From Actinomycetota bacterium (GTDB lineage: Bacteria; Actinomycetota; Humimicrobiia; Hakubellales; JAMDDV01): a stretch of 64,000 nucleotides of DNA. Of this stretch, positions 1 to 8,335 are shown piece after piece. A model generated the notes under the pieces. The model ran no database searches. It was given only the letters and a program-made list of their open reading frames with translations, and was not told the origin of the DNA. The position numbers and the translations under genes were made by a program. Each line of letters opens with the position of its first letter. Position 1 is the stretch's first letter. The stretch lies in assembly GCA_023488455.1 (NCBI GenBank), contig JAMDDV010000015.1, positions 74,672-138,671 on the forward strand, given 5' to 3'.

Positions 1-36
1 GTATTTCAAAAGAAAACCGCTAAACAAAAATTTATC

Positions 37-64
37 TTGACTTTTCTTACGCATGTTTTAATAT
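37..64 (+). promoter_or_regulatory. Sigma70-type promoter for the first secreted protein
   Basis: TTGACT at 37-42 and TAATAT at 59-64 are separated by 16 bp, a good match to a housekeeping promoter. It lies about 90 bp upstream of the gene starting at 154, which is preceded by GGAGG at 142-146. No other feature is visible in the first 153 bases. Confidence 0.5.
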
Positions 65-153
65 TTATCTATTATCGTCGTAACACGGTCTCAGCGCCAA
101 GATCAAAGTAGAATTCAACTCAGCAAAATACTTAGTAAAAGACGGAGGAAACA

Positions 154-1248
154 ATGAAGCACAGACCTGATGCCCTGACTGCAATCGTACTCTTAACAAT
201 GATTCTCTTCATCCTGATCCCACGAACCGCAAAAGCAGAATCCTTCAGCATCTCTGGCATAATAACTGCAGAATCCTACGGTGCGCCTCAGGAAGCCTGG
301 ATCGATGTCTACGACACCAACCTAAACTACGTAAAAAGAGGACAATATGATTCAATCACCGGCGGCTACTATGTAAGCCTGGAGCAAAACAATTATCATT
401 TGCTCTACTTCAGCAATTTTCCCTTCAGAATACCAGGATTTTATGCAAACTCTGGGGAATATACAACTTGGATATTTAACCCTGGTGACAATAACTTGGT
501 AAATGTTAACCAAAATAAAATCCTTCATTTAACATTAAAACTTGGCTACTTTATTACTGGGACGGTCAGGAATAGTAATGGAGATCCGATATGTGGAGCG
601 GCTATTGAGTTTTATGCTGACGGTGGAAGTGGTTATCAGAAATCCATGTTTGAATTTACAACGGATGCAAATGGTTATTTCAGGGCATGGGCGCTTCCCT
701 CGAATCAGCAGTTCAAAATACGGGTTAGGTCAAATAGCGACCTTTATGATTCGATATGGTATGGAAATGCCAGTTCGGTGGAGAGTGCAACAGTTCTAAC
801 CGTCGGCAGTGGCCAGAACCTCGCAATTACCTTACCTGACAAGCAGGTACCCGATGAGGGAAATAACCCACCCCAAGATGAAGGTACATCAAACGGTACC
901 ACTACCGAATCGACCGAGATCACACCACCACAAGATGACAGCCTACTGAATATCACCGTTCATAGCTCAAGTGCAAACATTGGCGGAACATCATCACAAA
1001 ATGGCCTGTCAAGCAGCGACCTGGTAATTCAAGTTGCAAGAGAAGACAAATATTTAATAACAGCATGTCCTGCAAGCTCAGTTTCAAAAGTGTTTTTCTA
1101 TCTCGATGGGAAGCTGAAAAAAATTGATAAAAATGCTCCGTTTAGCTGCAGGTTTAAAATACGAAAGGGTGCTCATATCATCAAAGCAGTTTTCTACTCA
1201 TCCGACATGGCAGTCATAAAAATACTGGAAAATACGATAACAAAGTAA
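154..1248 (+). CDS. Secreted protein with carboxypeptidase-regulatory-like domains
   Basis: The 364-residue product starts with a signal peptide (basic start, hydrophobic core at residues 10-22, likely cleavage after AKA near residue 28). Two beta-sandwich segments resembling carboxypeptidase regulatory-like (CarboxypepD_reg) domains follow at about residues 31-128 and 132-228, each beginning with an (I/T)-x-G-T/I-I/V pattern. A Pro/Glu/Thr-rich linker spans about 230-262 and a C-terminal Ig-like sandwich follows. No catalytic motif is visible, so I infer an extracellular structural or binding role. The start is fixed by a good GGAGG ribosome site. There is no C-terminal sorting signal or membrane anchor, so it is probably released. 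Confidence 0.7.
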   Translation: MKHRPDALTAIVLLTMILFILIPRTAKAESFSISGIITAESYGAPQEAWIDVYDTNLNYVKRGQYDSITGGYYVSLEQNNYHLLYFSNFPFRIPGFYANSGEYTTWIFNPGDNNLVNVNQNKILHLTLKLGYFITGTVRNSNGDPICGAAIEFYADGGSGYQKSMFEFTTDANGYFRAWALPSNQQFKIRVRSNSDLYDSIWYGNASSVESATVLTVGSGQNLAITLPDKQVPDEGNNPPQDEGTSNGTTTESTEITPPQDDSLLNITVHSSSANIGGTSSQNGLSSSDLVIQVAREDKYLITACPASSVSKVFFYLDGKLKKIDKNAPFSCRFKIRKGAHIIKAVFYSSDMAVIKILENTITK

Positions 1249-1281
1249 CTTTTCGATAGTGCTGTGATATTATTTTCTTCC

Positions 1282-2010
1282 ATGGAAAAACAGCACGAAG
1301 AGATACTAAGAGATTTAAATGTCGTAGGAATTGCCAAACTAATTGATCACACGATTCTGGCTCAGGATGCCAGTTGCGAAGCAATCGAAAAACTATGCAC
1401 TGAAGCAAGAGATTTTGATTTCTGTGCAGTCTGCGTCAACTCCTGCTGGACAAAGTTCTGCAGAGAGCTTCTAACTGGAAGTGGTGTGCTTGTAGCAACA
1501 ACAGTTGGGTTCCCGCTTGGAGCAATGGCAACTCATGCTAAAGCCAAAGAAGCTGAAATCTGCGTAAAAGACGGTGCTGATGAGATAGATATGGTAATGA
1601 ACGTTGGTACCATCAAAAGCAAGGATTACGAAAAAGTGAAATCCGACATCATCGAGGTAGTCAGGGCTTCGTCAGGTAAACTTGTTAAGGTCATTCTTGA
1701 GAACTGCCTCCTAACGGACGAAGAGAAACTTATTGCATGTAAAATCTCAGTTGAAGCAGGAGCTCATTACGTAAAGACCTCTACGGGCTTCAGCACAGGT
1801 GGTGCTACGGTCAAAGACGTAGAGTTAATGAGACAAGCGGTGGGATCTAAGGTTGGTGTGAAAGCAGCAGGCGGAATCAGAAATCTGGAAACCCTTCTGA
1901 AAATGGTCAGTGCTGGAGCGACAAGGATAGGAACCAGCTCGGGTGTATCAATAATTAAGGATGCAATCGGTTATTTCGTATCATTAGCATTCACAGGACT
2001 AGAGCGGTAA
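1282..2010 (+). CDS. deoC: Deoxyribose-phosphate aldolase
   Basis: The product (about 242 residues) matches class I DeoC, which cleaves 2-deoxyribose-5-phosphate to glyceraldehyde-3-phosphate and acetaldehyde in deoxynucleoside breakdown. Visible hallmarks are the early LIDHT segment, the TTVGFPLG loop, DEIDMVMNVG, the Schiff-base lysine in GAHYVKTSTGF, and the second lysine in VGVKAAGGIR. Length is normal for the family. An in-frame GTG at 1264 could extend the protein by six residues, but neither start has a clear ribosome site; I prefer the ATG at 1282 by family length. The gene stands alone between a secreted protein and a convergent operon. Confidence 0.9.
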   Translation: MEKQHEEILRDLNVVGIAKLIDHTILAQDASCEAIEKLCTEARDFDFCAVCVNSCWTKFCRELLTGSGVLVATTVGFPLGAMATHAKAKEAEICVKDGADEIDMVMNVGTIKSKDYEKVKSDIIEVVRASSGKLVKVILENCLLTDEEKLIACKISVEAGAHYVKTSTGFSTGGATVKDVELMRQAVGSKVGVKAAGGIRNLETLLKMVSAGATRIGTSSGVSIIKDAIGYFVSLAFTGLER

Positions 2011-2011
2011 A

Positions 2012-2167
2012 CTATTTATACTGAAGCCAAACCAATATCGAATCATAGAACTCAAGGATCTGTCTTCGAAATCCAATAACGATTACAGCTATAAAAAGTA
2101 TAATAGCGATAGTCCACCAAAAAATTGCAGCAGCAGAAGGCCTTCTTTTTCTTGTTTTATTCCTCAT
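2012..2167 (-). CDS. Small single-span membrane protein behind the MscS channel
   Basis: A 51-residue frame starts at ATG 2167, nine bases after the stop of the mechanosensitive channel gene. It has a very basic N-terminus (RNKTRKRR), then one hydrophobic helix at about residues 15-33 and an amphipathic tail. The positive-inside pattern suggests an inner-membrane protein with a cytoplasmic N-terminus. The ribosome site is weak, so translational coupling would be needed. I do not recognise a family; it could be an accessory peptide of the channel or a chance frame. Confidence 0.45.
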   Translation of the reverse strand: MRNKTRKRRPSAAAIFWWTIAIILFIAVIVIGFRRQILEFYDSILVWLQYK

Positions 2168-2176
2168 ACAATATCT

Positions 2177-3028
2177 TTAAATAATTTCTATCCCTCTCTC
2201 ATCAAATACAAATTTAACATTTTTATTGAACTCGCGCTTTACCCTATCCTGGGTCTCTGGTTTAACCTTTGCTCGAACCTGAAGCAGGATAGTCCCTCCA
2301 GAAATCCTCTCCGCCTCGAGCACAGTTGGTGAATCAATGATCAACTTTTTAAACTCATTTTTTAAATGTACTCTATCTATCACATCCTGCAGGGCTTCGG
2401 TAGCAATCTCGATGTCCGTCGTACCCGGAACATTAACATCAATCAGGATAACTGCCCAATCCTTCGATTTATTTATAACCTTTGAGATATTGCTATTGGG
2501 AATGAACTGGAGAGAACCGTCCTCGAGCCGCAGCGTCGTCAAACGCAAGGTCATACTCTCAACCACACCGACAGACCCATCAATTATAACTTTATCCCCA
2601 ATCGCAAACTGGTTCTCCATCAATATGAAAAATCCGCTTATTATATCTTTTACAAGGCTCTGTGCGCCAAACCCAATTGCCAGACCAAGAACGCCTGCGC
2701 CCGCGAGGATTGGAATTATGTTTACACCAAGCTTATCGAGCACCATTATGAGCATCAAAAATGCCAGGGTAAAAATAACAATTGACTTAACGATCCTTGC
2801 GATTGTTAACAATCTTTTGGGGATCTCAATTCCGTTTATCTTTGCCCTTTTTATAATGGATCGAGTGATCTTGCGAGATGAAATACTTACAACGAGGATG
2901 AGTGCCATTCCAACAACAATTATTACGGCAATCTCTATGCCTGCACTCTTAAGCCAATCATAGATACCAGCATAAAAATCTGGCCGTATTAGATTTTGCA
3001 AATTTAACTTGTTAACGACTACCTCCAA
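2177..3028 (-). CDS. MscS-family mechanosensitive ion channel
   Basis: The 283-residue protein has the small-conductance mechanosensitive channel layout: N-terminal helices at about residues 30-50 and 75-105, then the pore-lining TM3 with the Gly/Ala pattern GAGVLGLAIGFGAQSLVKD, followed by the beta domain (FAIGDKVIIDGSVGVVE) and a C-terminal alpha/beta cap. Members open under membrane tension to release solutes in hypo-osmotic shock. Its annotated start overlaps the end of the upstream FAD oxidase gene by 17 bases, so the two are probably co-transcribed and coupled. Confidence 0.88.
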   Translation of the reverse strand: MEVVVNKLNLQNLIRPDFYAGIYDWLKSAGIEIAVIIVVGMALILVVSISSRKITRSIIKRAKINGIEIPKRLLTIARIVKSIVIFTLAFLMLIMVLDKLGVNIIPILAGAGVLGLAIGFGAQSLVKDIISGFFILMENQFAIGDKVIIDGSVGVVESMTLRLTTLRLEDGSLQFIPNSNISKVINKSKDWAVILIDVNVPGTTDIEIATEALQDVIDRVHLKNEFKKLIIDSPTVLEAERISGGTILLQVRAKVKPETQDRVKREFNKNVKFVFDERGIEII

Positions 3029-4361
3029 GAATATTTCTACTATCCAGAGCTGCTTTTATCTTTTTCCGAATCTTACCCAATGAATCGTTTTGTTTGATTG
3101 AAAGCGTCCTCAGATCATCGTTCCCTATTGCAATTTCATCCAGAAGCGTGGCGCCTTCTTTACTGAGCAGATTGCCTAGCCTTTCGATACTGGCATCCTG
3201 TGCTTCTTCGCTGATACCTTTCCCGTAAGGAAAAACCAGGTGGAAATTGCCATCTGGAATATGGCCGAAAAATGATGCACTCTCTAAATCCATGAATTCA
3301 TATATACTTTCCAGATCATTTATCATAGTCCTTTTGTTAAGTTTAATATTCTCAAAGAGAAACTGGTCATTTAAGTGGTAAATCCGTTCAAGAATTTTAA
3401 GACGCTCGTTAAATATTTTCTCAGCAATAGGGCCATCTAAAGTGGAAATTGTTGAATTCGCAGTTAGTGATCTGAACATTGACTTTGCTTCATTCATTAA
3501 CCTGTTGACATTCTTCTCGATCCCCAGAAATTCAAGAATTACAGTCGCCCCTGTATTTATGCTCTTTTCTTCCAACAGGTTGGCAAAGACTGAGTTGATG
3601 CTGCCAAAAATCAAGTCCATCATCTGAGCTGAGGGTTGCAGCTCCTGCAACCTCAGTACTGATTCAAGAGCACTTTCAAAATCAACAAAGAATGCAGCCA
3701 CGATGCCCCTTGACTCAAACTTCGGTATGAGTCTCACGGTCAATCCGGTGAAAACAGCTAAAGCACCGTTACTGCCCGACAAAAATTTTGCTATCTCGTA
3801 ACCGCTTGCGAACTTAACCGTCCGTGAACCAAAAGAAACCTCCTGTCCATCCGGCATGACCGCCTCAACTTTCATCAAGAGATCTTTTGTCTGCCCGAGG
3901 TTTCCCCTTCTCAAACCAACAGCGGCGGTAGCCACGTTACCGCCTATCGTGCACTGACCCATGTTCGCAGGATTCACAGGGTAAAACAGGTTCCTTGACT
4001 CAACAAATCTTGCAAGATCACCTGTTACCAGACCTGGCTGCACCTCCGCCAGCAGATTTATCGCATCCACATTCAGAATTTTGTTCATACGTTCGAACGA
4101 AACCACGATGCCATCAGATTTAGCAATGGCCAGGCCTTTCATATTCGTCCCTGCGCCGCGCAGAACAGCAACAACCGAATTTTCATAGCAATATTTAACT
4201 ATTTTTGAAACATCTGCAGCGTCATCTGGCAAAACAACTGCAAGCGGACAAGACCTTTTCAATGACCTATCCAAGGAATATCTCTCGATATCCTCTTCCT
4301 TGCTCAACACCTTTTCACTGCCTAAAATGCGAGTTAAGTCTTTTATGATCTCTTCATTCAT
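3012..4361 (-). CDS. FAD-linked oxidase (GlcD/D-lactate dehydrogenase type)
   Basis: The 449-residue protein has a PCMH-type FAD-binding domain at about residues 35-215, with LRGAGTNMKG and the pyrophosphate loop segment NMGQCTIGGNVATAA. A FAD-oxidase C-terminal domain includes GHIPDGNFH, the family's usual GHxGDGNxH signature with one change. Family members oxidise 2-hydroxy acids such as glycolate or D-lactate. No iron-sulfur partner (GlcF type) is adjacent, so substrate and electron acceptor are open. Proximity to ackA, transcribed in the same direction, hints at fermentative carbon flow, but that is inference. Confidence 0.82.
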   Translation of the reverse strand: MNEEIIKDLTRILGSEKVLSKEEDIERYSLDRSLKRSCPLAVVLPDDAADVSKIVKYCYENSVVAVLRGAGTNMKGLAIAKSDGIVVSFERMNKILNVDAINLLAEVQPGLVTGDLARFVESRNLFYPVNPANMGQCTIGGNVATAAVGLRRGNLGQTKDLLMKVEAVMPDGQEVSFGSRTVKFASGYEIAKFLSGSNGALAVFTGLTVRLIPKFESRGIVAAFFVDFESALESVLRLQELQPSAQMMDLIFGSINSVFANLLEEKSINTGATVILEFLGIEKNVNRLMNEAKSMFRSLTANSTISTLDGPIAEKIFNERLKILERIYHLNDQFLFENIKLNKRTMINDLESIYEFMDLESASFFGHIPDGNFHLVFPYGKGISEEAQDASIERLGNLLSKEGATLLDEIAIGNDDLRTLSIKQNDSLGKIRKKIKAALDSRNILGGSR

Positions 4362-4438
4362 ATTAACTCCATGGCAATTTTTGTTTTTCAGATAATACTA
4401 AAGCCCCTCTGAAATTTCGGCAATAAAGACGTATATAT

Positions 4439-5641
4439 TTACTGCAATTTACAGACTCGCACGGTATCGAGAGCAATTACCTTCTCTTCATCAGTAGGTA
4501 TGACAAGAATCCTGACTGCCGATCTCTCGCTACTTATATCACCCATAATACCAACGATACGGCTGTTCTTCTTATCATTGATATCAATGCCAAGGTAACT
4601 CAGGTTCTCACAGATCTTAACTCTAATAATCGGGTTATTCTCCCCCACCCCAGCAGTAAACACTAAAGCATCAAGTCCTCCTAATACGGCGATATAGGCA
4701 CCTATGTACTTCTTGACGCGATAAGCGTACATCTCTATCGCCAGCTTACAATTCTCATCACCTTCATCTGCTTTTAACATAATGCTCCTCATATCATTGC
4801 TCAGTCCTGACACGCCCAGAAGTCCGCTTTTTTTATTCAGCAGATCATCAATTTCATCGACGCTCATCTTCAATTCCCTTGAGAGGTAAAACACAACTCC
4901 TGAATCAATATCTCCAGTTCTCGTACCCATCATTAGTCCCTCAAGTGGGGTAAATCCCATGCTTGTATCTACAGATTTTCCATTGGAAAATGCGCTGATC
5001 GAAGCTCCGTTTCCAAGATGACACAGTATCATCTTCAGTTCATTCAAAGGCCTCCCCAGCATCACCGAGGCTTCCTGACTCACATACCTGAAGGAGGTAC
5101 CATGAAAGCCGTACTTTCTGATACCGTATTTAGTGAAATATATTAGAGGCATTGGATAGAGATATGCTTTCATGGGCATATCCTTGTGAAAGAACGTATC
5201 AAATACAGCAACCTGCGGCACATCTGGCATCAGCTTCTTGGTCTCTTTGATTCCAACAAGGTTTGGCGGCGTATGAAGCGGTGCCAGATGAACGTATCCT
5301 TCCATTATTTTTATCACTTCCTCGGTAATTAACACTGAATCTTCAAATACACCTCCGCCCTGAACAAACCTATGACCGACGGCAGCAATTTCAGAGGTAC
5401 CCTTTAAAATTTTGTATTCCGGATCCGTAAGCAGCCTGATCATGATTTCGAAGCCTTTGCTGTGATTTGGCACAGCTGCTTCATACACAATTTCATGACC
5501 TTTGACATTGTGTTTAACGTAAGAACCGACCTCGCCAATCTTTGCAACGATTCCGTTAGCAAGATATCTACCACCACCTCCTGTCTCATAAAGGTTATAC
5601 TTTATGGACGAACTGCCAGAGTTGATGATCAGAATCTTCAT
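4439..5641 (-). CDS. ackA: Acetate kinase
   Basis: The 400-residue product matches AckA, which interconverts acetyl phosphate and acetate with ADP/ATP, the substrate-level phosphorylation step of acetogens and fermenters. Visible motifs are the N-terminal NSGSSSIKYNL, FDTFFH, HGTSFRYVS, CHLGNGASI, the GTRTGDIDSG segment and the C-terminal FTAGVGENN. A longer frame could start at 5671, but ATG 5641 has a GGGGGAAATTA ribosome site and gives the canonical N-terminus and length. No phosphotransacetylase gene is next to it. Confidence 0.95.
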   Translation of the reverse strand: MKILIINSGSSSIKYNLYETGGGGRYLANGIVAKIGEVGSYVKHNVKGHEIVYEAAVPNHSKGFEIMIRLLTDPEYKILKGTSEIAAVGHRFVQGGGVFEDSVLITEEVIKIMEGYVHLAPLHTPPNLVGIKETKKLMPDVPQVAVFDTFFHKDMPMKAYLYPMPLIYFTKYGIRKYGFHGTSFRYVSQEASVMLGRPLNELKMILCHLGNGASISAFSNGKSVDTSMGFTPLEGLMMGTRTGDIDSGVVFYLSRELKMSVDEIDDLLNKKSGLLGVSGLSNDMRSIMLKADEGDENCKLAIEMYAYRVKKYIGAYIAVLGGLDALVFTAGVGENNPIIRVKICENLSYLGIDINDKKNSRIVGIMGDISSERSAVRILVIPTDEEKVIALDTVRVCKLQ

Positions 5642-5702
5642 TAATTTCCCCCATGGAATAATAAGTGGCAAGGATAATGGTAAGCATTATAACAAAAATA
5701 AA

Positions 5703-5727
5703 AACCCCGGTGCGCCCTACCGAGGTT
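5703..5727 (-). terminator. Intrinsic terminator after the CAP-domain gene
   Basis: A nine-base-pair hairpin (AACCTCGGT pairing with ACCGGGGTT, including one G-U pair, read on the minus strand) is followed by a T-run. It sits between the CAP-domain gene and ackA and should insulate ackA from upstream transcription. A T-run is also present on the plus strand, so it may work both ways. Confidence 0.75.
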
Positions 5728-5804
5728 TTTATCTTTTTAGCGGTCTGCTATTTTTTATATCAAGGTCAGCGCCCGTAACACCTTGGTACACTGTCCTTTA
5801 ATTA

Positions 5805-6359
5805 CTAATTGCTGAAAACTACTGCCATGGTCCTCACTCCGCCGTTATCTATGACGCCAACGCCAACCTTACCAAACTTACTCTGCAGTATGTTAGCTGC
5901 ATGGCTTGAGCTGTTCATCCAGGCGACCATGACCGCATCTGCACCAGCTACGCTTATTCCCCCTTGAGCTAAGTTCTCACCAGCTGCTTTGTACTTAATG
6001 CCCATCGCCTTCATGAGGTTGAAGACGTTTTTCCCTTCAGGATTGTAGTGTCCGAAGTAACTTCTTACTATCATATCCGAAGACCTGAGGCGTGCCACCT
6101 CAGTCAACCTGCCATCTGCAGCCAGTGCCTTAAGCCCTGCGGCTGCTCTTTGCTGGTTCATCAGATCAATTATCTGTACCTCTACATCTGACTTAACCGT
6201 GTCAACCACTGTGGTTACCTGGCCAGATGCTGCTTCAGATCCGTTTGAGCTGCTGCCCAAAACCTTTAGATAACTGGCGTTTGCCGCTGGAGTGATTAGA
6301 AGAACAGTAAGTAGCAGAGTTGCTACTACAACTGAAAATTTATTAATTAAGTTTCTCAT
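5805..6359 (-). CDS. Secreted CAP/SCP-domain (YkwD-like) protein
   Basis: The 184-residue protein has a signal peptide (hydrophobic residues about 10-24, cleavage near ANA) and one CAP domain from about residue 65 to the end. It shows the family landmarks FGHYNPEG, AAGENLA, and W-x-NSSSHAANIL. Bacterial CAP proteins are secreted and often linked to cell-wall or sporulation-like functions; their biochemical activity is mostly unknown. A ribosome site AGGAGAGG precedes the ATG. The 5' leader on the minus strand carries a divergent copy of the structured RNA found upstream of the pilin and surface-protein genes, so expression is probably riboregulated. Confidence 0.85.
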   Translation of the reverse strand: MRNLINKFSVVVATLLLTVLLITPAANASYLKVLGSSSNGSEAASGQVTTVVDTVKSDVEVQIIDLMNQQRAAAGLKALAADGRLTEVARLRSSDMIVRSYFGHYNPEGKNVFNLMKAMGIKYKAAGENLAQGGISVAGADAVMVAWMNSSSHAANILQSKFGKVGVGVIDNGGVRTMAVVFSN

Positions 6360-6457
6360 TTCGTCCTCTCCTGGACTCAGTGCTTCTCAAGTTAAAGAGA
6401 TGTCAGGCACTGGTTTTTAGGGCGCGAAATGAGATCAAACCTTTCACCTGAAGTTTA

Positions 6458-6585
6458 AAGCCGGTTGCACCACTTGCTCCACTCGCCATAAGGTGCCCAG
6501 ATACTGAAGCGAGTTTCATAGCCTCCTTAACTTCTAAGCTATTCCTTTTTCAATCTACATGGATTTAATCTTATTGATTAAACCC
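6458..6585 (-). ncRNA. Divergent fourth copy of the candidate riboswitch (CAP gene leader)
   Basis: Read on the minus strand, a 10-bp hairpin (6585-6561) is followed by GAAACTCGC (6517-6509), TGGGCACC, GCGAGTGGAGCAA and GGTGCAACCGGC. ACTCGC pairs with GCGAGT, and GGGCACC can pair with GGTGC-AA-CC, giving an H-type pseudoknot. The copies at 45.0, 49.8 and 56.8 kb have the same order of elements with different but compensating bases. GGGCAC and GUGCAACCG match the c-di-GMP-II aptamer core as I remember it. No terminator follows; a CAGTGC/GCACTG hairpin lies just before the ribosome site, so control may be translational. Confidence 0.6.
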
Positions 6586-6648
6586 AAGTTAATTATCGGA
6601 AGAAATCAGGGAAACTTTAGGAAATCACTGCAGTTTCCAACTTTTTAA

Positions 6649-6692
6649 TTGCGTCAGTTGATGACATATTGTAATATATATGGCATGACATA
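6649..6692 (+). promoter_or_regulatory. Promoter and operator-like repeats of the RHH/PIN pair
   Basis: TTGCGT (6649-6654) and TAATAT (6672-6677) are 17 bp apart. Direct repeats ATGACATA at 6661-6668 and 6685-6692 flank the -10 box with a 24-bp period. This is the typical placement of an autoregulatory ribbon-helix-helix antitoxin operator. The role as operator is inferred from position. Confidence 0.5.
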
Positions 6693-6704
6693 CAATGATG
6701 CAAT

Positions 6705-6956
6705 ATGAAAAAGATAAATTTACATTTAACTGATTTACAATACAGAGAACTTAAAGATAAAGCGCATGAGAATAATATCTCAATGTCTTGGCTCGTGAGA
6801 GAGGCCGTTGATGAATATTTGACCAGCAAAAAAAGGGGTTATGACTTTGACCCATGGGAAGATCCGTTTACAAAAGCTATTGGAAGTATGGATACTGGAG
6901 ATACTGATCTTTCTGTAAACCATGATAAGTATTTATATGATGACACCAATGATTGA
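6705..6956 (+). CDS. Ribbon-helix-helix (CopG-like) antitoxin
   Basis: The 83-residue protein begins with a beta strand INLHLTD followed by two helices and the REAVDEYL end of a ribbon-helix-helix DNA-binding fold (residues 3-42). An acidic C-terminal tail probably wraps the toxin. It overlaps the following PIN gene, the usual arrangement of antitoxin before toxin. It likely represses its own promoter through the nearby direct repeats. No convincing ribosome site is visible. Confidence 0.75.
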   Translation: MKKINLHLTDLQYRELKDKAHENNISMSWLVREAVDEYLTSKKRGYDFDPWEDPFTKAIGSMDTGDTDLSVNHDKYLYDDTND

Positions 6957-7383
6957 AAGACAATCCATCTTCATTGATACGAGTGCAATCTTTGCACTAT
7001 TCAACAAAAGTGACAGCCTCCATAAAGAGGCAAAGAGCTATTATCATTCGGTCTTAAACAATGCCTACAGACTCTTCACCACAAATATTGTTTTGACCGA
7101 AACTTTTACGCTAATTAAAAGAAGGAATTTCCCACATGAATGTGGCACTATCTGTCAGTCAATTAAGAACTCTTCTGTAATCTCAATATTCTATTCAAAT
7201 GAGTATGTTGAGAATAAAGCTTTTGAAATTTTCCTGAAATACAGCGATCAAAGGTTTAGTTTTACGGACTGCATAAGCTTTGCTTTTATGGAACTGCATG
7301 ATATAGATCAGGCATTCACGTTTGATGATGACTTCAAGATATTTGGGTTTAAGGTAAACCCAGAACTAAAGCCACTCTCATAG
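6949..7383 (+). CDS. PIN-domain (VapC-like) ribonuclease toxin
   Basis: The product (about 144 residues) has a PIN fold with acidic residues in FIDTSAIFALF (near the N-terminus), VLTETFTLI (middle), FTDCISFAFM and FTFDDDFKIFG (C-terminal), the usual metal-binding set. PIN toxins cleave tRNA or rRNA. Alternative ATGs at 6922, 6937 and 6940 exist; I chose 6949, which overlaps the antitoxin stop by eight bases. It ends ten bases before the convergent acsE gene. Confidence 0.8.
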   Translation: MIERQSIFIDTSAIFALFNKSDSLHKEAKSYYHSVLNNAYRLFTTNIVLTETFTLIKRRNFPHECGTICQSIKNSSVISIFYSNEYVENKAFEIFLKYSDQRFSFTDCISFAFMELHDIDQAFTFDDDFKIFGFKVNPELKPLS

Positions 7384-7392
7384 CCGAACTCT

Positions 7393-8250
7393 CTAAGCCT
7401 GTTCCTGTTGGTGCTTCCTGTAGAGTCCGATATAGCGGCTACCATATGGATCGCGCGCATCAAGAAAGTCAGCAGCGTAAATGGTATCAACCATGCCTTC
7501 TGCGTTTGGGTCGATTATAGCAGCACAAAGACCAGCTTTAATTGACATTGAGATGAAGGCTTTGTTCAATAGATTTCGCTCTGGCATGCCAAAGGAGATG
7601 TTGCTGACGCCCAGGACGGTGGGCACACCAAGCTCATTTATTACTCTCGATAGCGCTTCTAAAATTATGCTGGCAGCATTCTGGTCAACACTTGCAGTCA
7701 TGGTAAGACAGTCTATCACCACATTTTCCTTCGGGATTCCAACGGAAACTGCCCTGTCAATAATCCTTCTAGCGACATCAAATCGTTTCTGTGCCGTCTG
7801 GGGAATGCCATCATCGTCCATGGCAAGCCCGACAACAGATGCACCATACTCCTTGATTGCAGGTAAGATCCTGGATAGCGATTTTTCCTCTCCTGTTACG
7901 GAGTTCACAAGCGCCTTGCCGGAGTAAACCTTAAGAGCAGCCACCAGAGCATCTGGACTCGATGAGTCTATACAGATGGGAAGACCAGCGACATCAACCA
8001 CTTTTTTCACAACTTTGGGCAAAAACTCAACCTCATCCACTCCTGCAGCTCCCACATTCACATCCAGGATATCCACAACTCCAGTATCCTTCTGTTTCTG
8101 TGCGTATTCTATAGCCAGATCCATCTTGCCCGCCTGGAATTCAGCAGACAGCGCTTTTTTGCCCGTGGGATTAATCCTCTCCCCAATTATAACAGTCGGG
8201 TTTTTGATCCCGATTTCAACCGAAATATCATTCAAAGTTACTATTGCCAT
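7393..8250 (-). CDS. acsE: Methyltetrahydrofolate:corrinoid/iron-sulfur protein methyltransferase
   Basis: The 285-residue TIM-barrel protein belongs to the pterin-binding methyltransferase family. Visible landmarks are IGERINPTGKKA near the N-terminus, DVNVGAAGVDEVE and IDSSSPDALVAAL, all typical of AcsE. AcsE moves the methyl group from methyl-THF to the corrinoid iron-sulfur protein in the Wood-Ljungdahl pathway. A corrinoid-reactivating protein lies upstream in the same direction, which supports the assignment, although no other acs genes are in view. A related methyltransferase acting on another corrinoid protein is the main alternative. Confidence 0.85.
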   Translation of the reverse strand: MAIVTLNDISVEIGIKNPTVIIGERINPTGKKALSAEFQAGKMDLAIEYAQKQKDTGVVDILDVNVGAAGVDEVEFLPKVVKKVVDVAGLPICIDSSSPDALVAALKVYSGKALVNSVTGEEKSLSRILPAIKEYGASVVGLAMDDDGIPQTAQKRFDVARRIIDRAVSVGIPKENVVIDCLTMTASVDQNAASIILEALSRVINELGVPTVLGVSNISFGMPERNLLNKAFISMSIKAGLCAAIIDPNAEGMVDTIYAADFLDARDPYGSRYIGLYRKHQQEQA

Positions 8251-8335
8251 GTGCTTCCTTTCTTAGTTCAACAAATAAAAAATTGGCTTTTGAATATAAC
8301 AGCCATACTGCTATGTTTCAAGTAAAAATTCGATA

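Noticed and set aside
6617..6829. Minus-strand frame across the RHH antitoxin promoter
   Set aside because: It overlaps the promoter and antitoxin gene and has no translation signal or recognisable domain.
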